A stretch of DNA of 64,000 nucleotides from Subdoligranulum variabile (GTDB taxonomy: Bacteria; Bacillota; Clostridia; Oscillospirales; Ruminococcaceae), in NCBI GenBank assembly GCA_003343905.1, contig QAKI01000007.1, forward strand, positions 1 to 64,000, read 5' to 3'. The position numbers and the translations under genes are program-made. The notes beneath the pieces were generated by a model, which was not told the origin of the DNA, made no database searches, and worked only from the letters and a program-made list of their open reading frames with translations. Below are positions 58,474 to 64,000 of this stretch, piece by piece (position 1 is the stretch's first letter; each line of letters begins with the position of its first letter).

Positions 58474-59217
58474 TCATTGTGCGGTGGGGATGAACTCGGT
58501 GGCCAGCTTGTAGCTGCGGGGGCCGTCCATCTTGTTTTCCAGGATGTGGAGCAGCTTGTTGGTCACGGCGGTCAGGATCAGGTAGATCACGCAGATGATG
58601 AAGAACGCCGGGAAATACTGCAAATAGGTGCCGCTGGCCGTGCGCGCCGTAAAGAACAGCTCGGTCACGGCGATGACGCTCAGCAGCGAGGTGTCCTTGA
58701 TGTTGGCCACCAGCGTGTTGCCGATCTGCGGCGTGATGTTGCGCAGCGCCTGCGGCAGCACGATGGAGAACATCATGCGCGCATGGCTCATGCCCATGGC
58801 CTTGGCGCCCTCGGTCTGGCCGGGATCGACCGACTCGATGCCGCCGCGCACGGTCTCGGACATATAGGCGCCGGTGTTGAAGGAAAGCACCGCCAGGCCG
58901 GCCACGATGGGGTTCAGGTGGACGCCCATGTAGCTGGCGCCGTAGAACACGACCATGGCCTGCACCATCATCGGGGTGCCGCGGAACAGCCCCACGTACC
59001 AGCGCAGCAGCATCTTTGCCAGGCCGATGGCGGCGTGGCGGACTTTGCTGCCGTTGGGGTTGGGCAGCGTATGCACGATGCCTACGCCAAAGCCCAGCAG
59101 GCAGCCGAACAGCGTGCCCAGCACGGCCAGATAGATGGCCGTCCATGTGCCGGAAAGGAAGAGGGGACCGTATTGCTGCAGATACAGCAGGACCCAGCCC
59201 ACGAATGTTTCAGGCAT
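58474..59217 (-). CDS. Polar amino-acid ABC transporter permease
   Basis: 247 aa, about five helices. The N-terminal QQYGPLFLSGTWTAIYLAVL and the EAA loop ESVDPGQTEGAKAMGMSHAR with FRGTPMMVQ are the HisM/GlnP signature. ATG 59217 lies 24 bp after the binding protein stop. Confidence 0.92.
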   Translation of the reverse strand: MPETFVGWVLLYLQQYGPLFLSGTWTAIYLAVLGTLFGCLLGFGVGIVHTLPNPNGSKVRHAAIGLAKMLLRWYVGLFRGTPMMVQAMVVFYGASYMGVHLNPIVAGLAVLSFNTGAYMSETVRGGIESVDPGQTEGAKAMGMSHARMMFSIVLPQALRNITPQIGNTLVANIKDTSLLSVIAVTELFFTARTASGTYLQYFPAFFIICVIYLILTAVTNKLLHILENKMDGPRSYKLATEFIPTAQ

Positions 59218-59241
59218 TGTATCTCACCCGGCCTTTCCCGT

Positions 59242-60084
59242 TTATTCCGAAAGGGGCTGCACCGCAACCACCTGTTCCATGATCTGTTCGCGCTCCTCCT
59301 GGGGGATCTGGGCCAGGGCGGCGTTCAGGCGGTCCACCACTTCCTCGTTGCCCTTGGCAACGGCGATGCCCAGGTTGGTGTCCACGCTGGAAAGCTGGAA
59401 GGTGTCCGACGGGTCGCACTGGACCATCACCAGGTCGGGGTTGGAGATCATGGCCGACATCGCCATCGGCGTATCGGTCAGGACCATATCCACCGCGCCG
59501 GAATTGACGGCCACCAGCAGCGCGGGGAAGTTCTCCAGCGCGGGCTGCACATCGCCGTCCGGGATCTGGGAGCAGGCGGCGTACCAGGACGTGTTCAGCA
59601 TCGAGGTGCACTTCGCGCCGCTCAGGTCGCTCAACGTCGTGGCCGAAGCGTAGGGGGAGTCCTTCTTCACCAGCGCGACCACGTCCACATAGTAGTACGG
59701 GTCGGTAAAGTCCATGCTGGCCTTGCGCTCCTCGCTGATGCCGATGGCCGAAAGCCCGCAGTCGTAGGTGCCGCTCTGTACGCCCAGCAGCAGGCCGTCC
59801 CAGTCGATCTTGTAGGCTTCGATCTCGTAGCCCGCCAGCTCGCAGGCGCGCTTCATCATCGCCACGTCAAAGCCGTAGGCGTATTCGTTGGTGCCGGTCA
59901 GCGGCAGCGCGCCGTTGGAATCATCGGTCTGGGTCCAGCAGTACGGCACGGACTGGCACTCAAACGCCACGCGCAGCACGTTGTCGTCCTGGGCGCTGGC
60001 GCTGCTCTGCGCCGTGCAGCCGGTCAAAGCCAGCGACCCCGTCAGGGCCAGGGCGAGCAGGGAGCATACGGTCTTTTTCATCAT
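59242..60084 (-). CDS. Polar amino-acid ABC transporter substrate-binding lipoprotein
   Basis: 280 aa. Signal peptide with lipobox LTGC (Cys at about residue 22), so lipid-anchored outside. Family 3 solute-binding fold: YGFDVAMMKRACELAGYEIE, DWDGLLLGVQSGTYDCGLSA, RKASMDFTDPYYYVDVVALV and a final LNAALAQI region. Substrate cannot be read with confidence (cystine, glutamine or a basic residue). AAGGAG before ATG 60084; promoter at 60175-60202. Confidence 0.92.
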   Translation of the reverse strand: MMKKTVCSLLALALTGSLALTGCTAQSSASAQDDNVLRVAFECQSVPYCWTQTDDSNGALPLTGTNEYAYGFDVAMMKRACELAGYEIEAYKIDWDGLLLGVQSGTYDCGLSAIGISEERKASMDFTDPYYYVDVVALVKKDSPYASATTLSDLSGAKCTSMLNTSWYAACSQIPDGDVQPALENFPALLVAVNSGAVDMVLTDTPMAMSAMISNPDLVMVQCDPSDTFQLSSVDTNLGIAVAKGNEEVVDRLNAALAQIPQEEREQIMEQVVAVQPLSE

Positions 60085-60174
60085 CAAAGATCTCCTTACA
60101 CTCAATATCTTCACACAGGGATTTCTTCCGATCTTGCAGGGCGGCCGCGGTCCATGCCCGCGGTTCGTGCCCCC

Positions 60175-60202
60175 ATTATAGGGACCGGGCAGGAAAAGTC
60201 AA
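60175..60202 (-). promoter_or_regulatory. Promoter of the amino-acid ABC operon
   Basis: Minus strand TTGACT (60202-60197), 16 bp, TATAAT (60180-60175). Confidence 0.8.
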
Positions 60203-60695
60203 GGCATTTGCGGCAAACTTAACGCGGCGGTAATTCGCCCTGCAAAAACTTTATGCGGCCTCAATGCCGGGGCCGTTTTTCGCCACTTGCGGCGGGCCCC
60301 GCGGGCGGGGGAACGCCCGCGGCCGCCGCCCCGCCCGCGCCGCGCCCCGGCGGCAAAACGCCTGCGCGGACGCGCAATTTTTGAACACTGTGTTCGATCT
60401 TTGCACCCGGCCCCGGCGGCAGTCGGGGCCTTTACGCAATCTTAATGCCCGGCCGGGCAATTTTTATAGGATAAATAGCCGGTTTGTGATATACTAAGGA
60501 CGTACATTGGGCAGGTCGGGCCGCCGGCGCGCTCTGCCGAAGGCTGTGCCATCCGGGAACGCCCGCGCGGGCGTTCCCTTGCAGACGCATACGCGTGCAG
60601 ATAAAATAAAGGTAGCGGGCAGTGCCCCGCATACGGACAAAGGGCCGCCCCGCGGCGGGCGGCGGACAGCGACACGAAGGGAATGGGGCGATACG
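60203..60695. other. Intergenic region upstream of kdpD
   Basis: No gene. Palindromes GAACACTGTGTTC (60383-60395) and TGCCCGGCCGGGCA (60446-60459); an extended -10 TGATATACT (60487-60495) is the likely kdpD promoter, giving a 5' leader of about 195 nt that contains a GAACGCCCGCGCGGGCGTTC hairpin near 60557. Confidence 0.5.
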
Positions 60696-63404
60696 ATGAG
60701 CGATGAGCGACACAACGACTATTACGGCGCGCAGGAGCCGGTCAAAGGCCACCTGAAGATCTTTTTCGGCTATGCGGCGGGCGTGGGCAAGACCTACGCC
60801 ATGCTGGAAGCCGCGCACCGCGCCAAGGACCACGGGGTGGACGTGGTGGTGGGGTATGTGGAACGCCACATCCGCCCCGACACCCTGGCCCTGCTGGACG
60901 GGCTGGAACAACTGCCCAACCGGGTGGTGCCCTACCGCGGCATCGAACTGAAGGAATTTGACCTGGACGCCGCGCTGCGCCGCCATCCCCAACTGATCCT
61001 GGTGGATGAGCTGGCCCACAGCAACGCCGAGGGTTCCCGCCACCGCAAGCGTTACCAGGACGTGCAGGAACTGCTGCACGCGGGTATCGACGTGTACACC
61101 ACCGTCAACGTGCAGCACCTGGAATCCCTCAACGATCTGGTGGCGTCCATCACCCATGTGACCGTCAGCGAGCGCCTGCCGGACTCGGTCTTTGACTCTG
61201 CCGACCAGGTCGAACTGGTGGACATCGAGCCGGACGACCTGATCCAGCGCCTGCAGGCGGGCAAAGTCTACCGCGCGCAGCAGGCCACCCGTGCGCTGGA
61301 CAACTTCTTCACCATCGACAATCTGGCGGCGCTGCGGGAGATCGCCATGCGCCGCACGGCCGACCGCCTGAGCCGCCGCTCCCAGAAAGCCGGCAGCGAG
61401 ACCGCGTCCCGCGCGGGCGAACACATTCTGGTCTGCCTGTCCAGTTCGCCCTCCAACGCGCGGGTCATCCGCGCGGCGGCGCGTATGTCGGAAGCCTTCC
61501 ACAGCAGCTTCACGGCGCTGTTTGTTGAAACCGCGGGCACCCATGAACTCAAGGGCGACAGCCTCAAGCGCCTGCGCGAGAACCTGCGCCTGGCCGAACA
61601 GCTCGGCGCCCAGATCGCCACGGTCTACGGCGACGACCCCGCCGTGCAGATCGCCGAATACGCCAAGGTCAGCGGCATCACCAAGATCGTGCTGGGTCGC
61701 ACCAACCGCAAGGCCAGCCGCTTTTTGCGCAGCAAGGCGCTGGTGGACCAGCTCACGCGGCTGGTGGGCGATATCGACATCTATGTGATCCCCGACTCCC
61801 AGCACGACTACAAAAAGCGGCTGCTCCAGATCCGTATGCCGCAGTACCAGTTCAACGCCAAGGACCTGGGCAAGATGCTGCTGACGATGCTGGTCTCCAC
61901 CTGCATCGGCTTCCTGCTCTATGCGCTGGGCATGCGGGAAGCGAACATCATCATCGTCTACCTGCTGGGCGTGCTGGTCACCGCCGTGTGGACGCAGGGC
62001 TACCTGTGCGGTACGCTGGCTTCGCTGTTCAGCGTGCTGCTGTTCAACTTCTTCTTCACGGCGCCCCACCTTTCGCTCAAAGTGGCCGACCCCAACTACC
62101 CGGTCACCTTCCTCATCATGCTGGTGGCCAGCATGCTTTCCTGCTCGCTGGCAAGCCGCGCCAAGCGGCAGGCCCGGCAGGCCGCCCAGCGCGCCTATTA
62201 TATGGAACTGCTGATGAGCAGCAACCAGAAACTGCAGCGCGCCCAGAATGAGGAGGAGATTCTGCGCGTGGCGGCCGAACAGCTCCGCGCGCTGCTGGAC
62301 CGCCCCATCCTCTACGCCATGGTCGAGAAGGACCGCGAGCCGGTGTTCCAGGTCACGCCCAAGGCCGACGCCCCGCGCCTGCTGGGCGCCATGACGCCGG
62401 AGGAAAAAGGCGTGGCGGACTGGGTCGTCAAGAACAACAAACAGGCCGGCGCCACCACCGATACGCTGTCCAAGGCGCAGAACCTCTACCTTTCGGTGCG
62501 CGGCAACCAGGAAGTCCTGGGCGTCATCGGCATCCCCGCCCGCTTTTACCCGGATATGGACGTGTTTGAAAAGAACCTGACCATCGCCATCCTCAACGAA
62601 TGCGGCATGACGATGGAACGCCGCCGCCTGCGTATGGAAAAACAGAAGGTCGAGATGGAGACCCAGCGCGAGCGCCTGCGCTCCAACCTGCTGCGGGCCA
62701 TCTCCCACGATCTGCGCACGCCGCTGACCAGCATCAGCGGCAACGCGGGCATCCTGATGGAAAAGAGCATCACGCTGGACGACGCCAAAAAGCAGGAACT
62801 CTACACGGCCATCTACGACGACTCCATGTGGCTGGTGGACCTGACCGAGAACCTGCTCTCCATCACCCGGATCGAGAACGGCACCATGCACCTGAGCCTG
62901 AACGCCGAACTCATGGAGGAAGTGTTCCAGGAAGCCCTGGCCCATGTGGACCGCAAGGCTTCGGAACACAGCATCACCACCGACATCCCGGACAGCCTGC
63001 TTATGGCCAAGATCGACGTGCGCCTGATCGTGCAGGTCATCGTCAACCTTGTCAACAACGCCATCAAGTACACCCCGGCGGGCTCCCACATCCGGCTTTC
63101 CGCCTGCAAGGAGGGCAAGATGGTCAGCGTCCGCGTGGCGGACGACGGCCCCGGCGTCAGCGACGAAGCCAAGCAGCATCTGTTCGATATGTTCTATACC
63201 GCGGGCAGCAACAGCCCGGACAGCCGCCGCGGCCTGGGCCTGGGCCTGAGCCTGTGCAAATCCATCGTGGAAGCGCACGGCGGCCAGATCTCGGTGCATG
63301 ACAACGAACCCCACGGTTCGGTGTTCGTCTTGTTAGCTTTAGCGCAAAGACAACCCCCGGCTCTGCCGGGGAGTGTAAAAAAATTATATAGTGAAAAAAC
63401 CTAG
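60696..63404 (+). CDS. kdpD: KdpD-type osmosensitive K+ sensor kinase, 3' end altered by IS
   Basis: 902 aa. N-terminal KdpD domain with P-loop GYAAGVGKTYAM, universal-stress-like domain (about 240-370), four helices (MLLTMLVSTCIGFLLYALGM ...), a GAF-like part, HisKA with His in RAISHDLRTPLTSISGN and the ATPase (NLVNNAIKYTPAGS, VADDGPGVSD, RRGLGLGLSLCKSIV). Senses K+ limitation/turgor, possibly c-di-AMP, and signals to KdpE. The last ~25 residues (LALAQRQPPALPGSVKKLYS...) are read from the left end of IS element C; the kinase domain itself is complete. Start ATG 60696. Confidence 0.9.
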   Translation: MSDERHNDYYGAQEPVKGHLKIFFGYAAGVGKTYAMLEAAHRAKDHGVDVVVGYVERHIRPDTLALLDGLEQLPNRVVPYRGIELKEFDLDAALRRHPQLILVDELAHSNAEGSRHRKRYQDVQELLHAGIDVYTTVNVQHLESLNDLVASITHVTVSERLPDSVFDSADQVELVDIEPDDLIQRLQAGKVYRAQQATRALDNFFTIDNLAALREIAMRRTADRLSRRSQKAGSETASRAGEHILVCLSSSPSNARVIRAAARMSEAFHSSFTALFVETAGTHELKGDSLKRLRENLRLAEQLGAQIATVYGDDPAVQIAEYAKVSGITKIVLGRTNRKASRFLRSKALVDQLTRLVGDIDIYVIPDSQHDYKKRLLQIRMPQYQFNAKDLGKMLLTMLVSTCIGFLLYALGMREANIIIVYLLGVLVTAVWTQGYLCGTLASLFSVLLFNFFFTAPHLSLKVADPNYPVTFLIMLVASMLSCSLASRAKRQARQAAQRAYYMELLMSSNQKLQRAQNEEEILRVAAEQLRALLDRPILYAMVEKDREPVFQVTPKADAPRLLGAMTPEEKGVADWVVKNNKQAGATTDTLSKAQNLYLSVRGNQEVLGVIGIPARFYPDMDVFEKNLTIAILNECGMTMERRRLRMEKQKVEMETQRERLRSNLLRAISHDLRTPLTSISGNAGILMEKSITLDDAKKQELYTAIYDDSMWLVDLTENLLSITRIENGTMHLSLNAELMEEVFQEALAHVDRKASEHSITTDIPDSLLMAKIDVRLIVQVIVNLVNNAIKYTPAGSHIRLSACKEGKMVSVRVADDGPGVSDEAKQHLFDMFYTAGSNSPDSRRGLGLGLSLCKSIVEAHGGQISVHDNEPHGSVFVLLALAQRQPPALPGSVKKLYSEKT

Positions 63405-64000
63405 AGAAAAAACCTCCTGGTATAATAGAATTGCGGTCGGCCAACTGCAATAAAAATACCAGGAGGTTCCAAAAGATGGAAAAAGACATAGCAAGTTTAC
63501 AACACACAACATGGAGATGCCAATATCATATAGTGTTTGCCCCTAAGTACCGCAGAATGGTGGTATATGGGAAAATCAAAAAAGATATAGGACAGATCCT
63601 CAGAAAATTGTGTGAGCAAAAGGGAGTAGAGATCATACAAGCAGAAGCGTGCCCGGATCACATTCATATGCTGGTCAGTATTCCACCCCAATATAGTGTA
63701 TCACAGATCATGGGATATCTCAAAGGGAAAAGCAGCTTAATGATATTTGACCGGCATGCAAATTTGAAGTACAAGTATGGGGATAGACATTTTTGGGCAC
63801 GAGGATACTATGTAGACACGGTCGGAAGAAATAAAAAGCAGATACAAGAGTACATCAAGCAGCAGTTGGCAGAAGATCAAATAGCAGACCAAATGAGCAT
63901 GAAGGAGTTCGTAGACCCGTTTACGGGTAGCAAGAATACCAAGGCATAAAAACAGCCCCTTAAGGGGCCGCCATGAGTCAGCAATGCAGTTGGCCGACCC
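63334..64000 (+). mobile_element. IS200-type insertion sequence C (runs to window edge)
   Basis: Left end TTAGC-TTTAGCG-CAAAGACAAC like that of element B, with hairpin CCCCCGGCTCTGCCGGGG. A 13 bp inverted repeat (63411-63423 / 63456-63468) includes the transposase ribosome site. Loop segment GGTCGGCCAACTGCA (63435-63449) is complementary to 63985-63999. It has inserted in the last codons of kdpD. The right end is cut by the window. Confidence 0.8.
63476..63949 (+). CDS. tnpA: IS200/IS605-family transposase TnpA (element C)
   Basis: 157 aa. KYRRMVVYGKIKKD at the N-terminus, HUH motif in ACPDHIHMLVSIP, Tyr region RGYYVDTVGRNKK, C-terminal MKEFVDPFTGSK. Start ATG 63476 after AGGAGG. Intact. Closest in pattern to element A but clearly diverged in DNA. 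Confidence 0.92.
   Translation: MEKDIASLQHTTWRCQYHIVFAPKYRRMVVYGKIKKDIGQILRKLCEQKGVEIIQAEACPDHIHMLVSIPPQYSVSQIMGYLKGKSSLMIFDRHANLKYKYGDRHFWARGYYVDTVGRNKKQIQEYIKQQLAEDQIADQMSMKEFVDPFTGSKNTKA

Noticed and set aside
60383..60395. SOS box upstream of kdpD
   Set aside because: GAAC and GTTC are five bases apart, where the Gram-positive LexA box requires four.

Overview
The window looks like chromosome of a GC-rich, low-oxygen Gram-positive gut bacterium of the Oscillospiraceae/Ruminococcaceae (Faecalibacterium-Gemmiger-Subdoligranulum type). This is inferred from very high GC coding sequence with strong AAGGAGG ribosome sites, a sortase B-pilin pair, TetR/MarR/OmpR regulators of Firmicute type, a BusR-like regulator and dense families of palindromic intergenic repeats. 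Species cannot be fixed from sequence alone.

Layout. 1-8 kb: end of a Cna-B pilin and its class B sortase, a membrane protein-TetR-flavodoxin operon behind a double operator, an OmpR-type two-component system, two small membrane proteins between copies of a ~105 bp repeat, and a PepSY lipoprotein. 8.6-22.6 kb: a polytopic membrane protein broken at a run of nine G, thioredoxin and a thioredoxin-reductase-like flavoprotein, an M32 carboxypeptidase, a family 2 glycosyltransferase, a zinc-ribbon membrane protein, a drug-modification-like trio (Vat-type acetyltransferase, nucleotidyltransferase, P-loop kinase), an Xaa-Pro aminopeptidase, a GNAT enzyme and a small HTH protein. 23.3-32.8 kb: two tandem CobW-type GTPases (one with a His/Cys repeat tail), a split transketolase, cardiolipin synthase, a MarR-MATE operon and a metallophosphoesterase.

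33.3-45.4 kb is a compact phage structural cassette: sigma-like regulator, portal, major capsid, connectors, tail tube, tail chaperones, tape measure, baseplate/tail protein, M23 lysin and holin. No terminase, integrase, repressor or replication gene is visible, and three of its gaps carry the same palindromic repeats as the host chromosome, which suggests a resident, possibly domesticated element. It ends next to a tRNA-Arg(ACG) gene followed by two adjacent IS200-type elements.

47-64 kb: a Crp-family regulator divergent from larA-larD (lactate racemase and lactate channel), an operon of cation/proton antiporter-TetR-small alarmone synthetase, an osmoprotectant transporter (ATPase plus a fused binding protein-permease) beside a BusR-like regulator, a polar amino-acid ABC transporter, and a KdpD-type sensor kinase whose 3' end is overrun by a third IS200-type element that runs to the window edge.

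Recurring themes are autoregulated promoters with doubled palindromic operators (near 1965, 30082, 52902 and 56629), several families of palindromic intergenic repeats, and three sequence-divergent IS200 elements that keep the same unusual 5'-to-3' complementarity.
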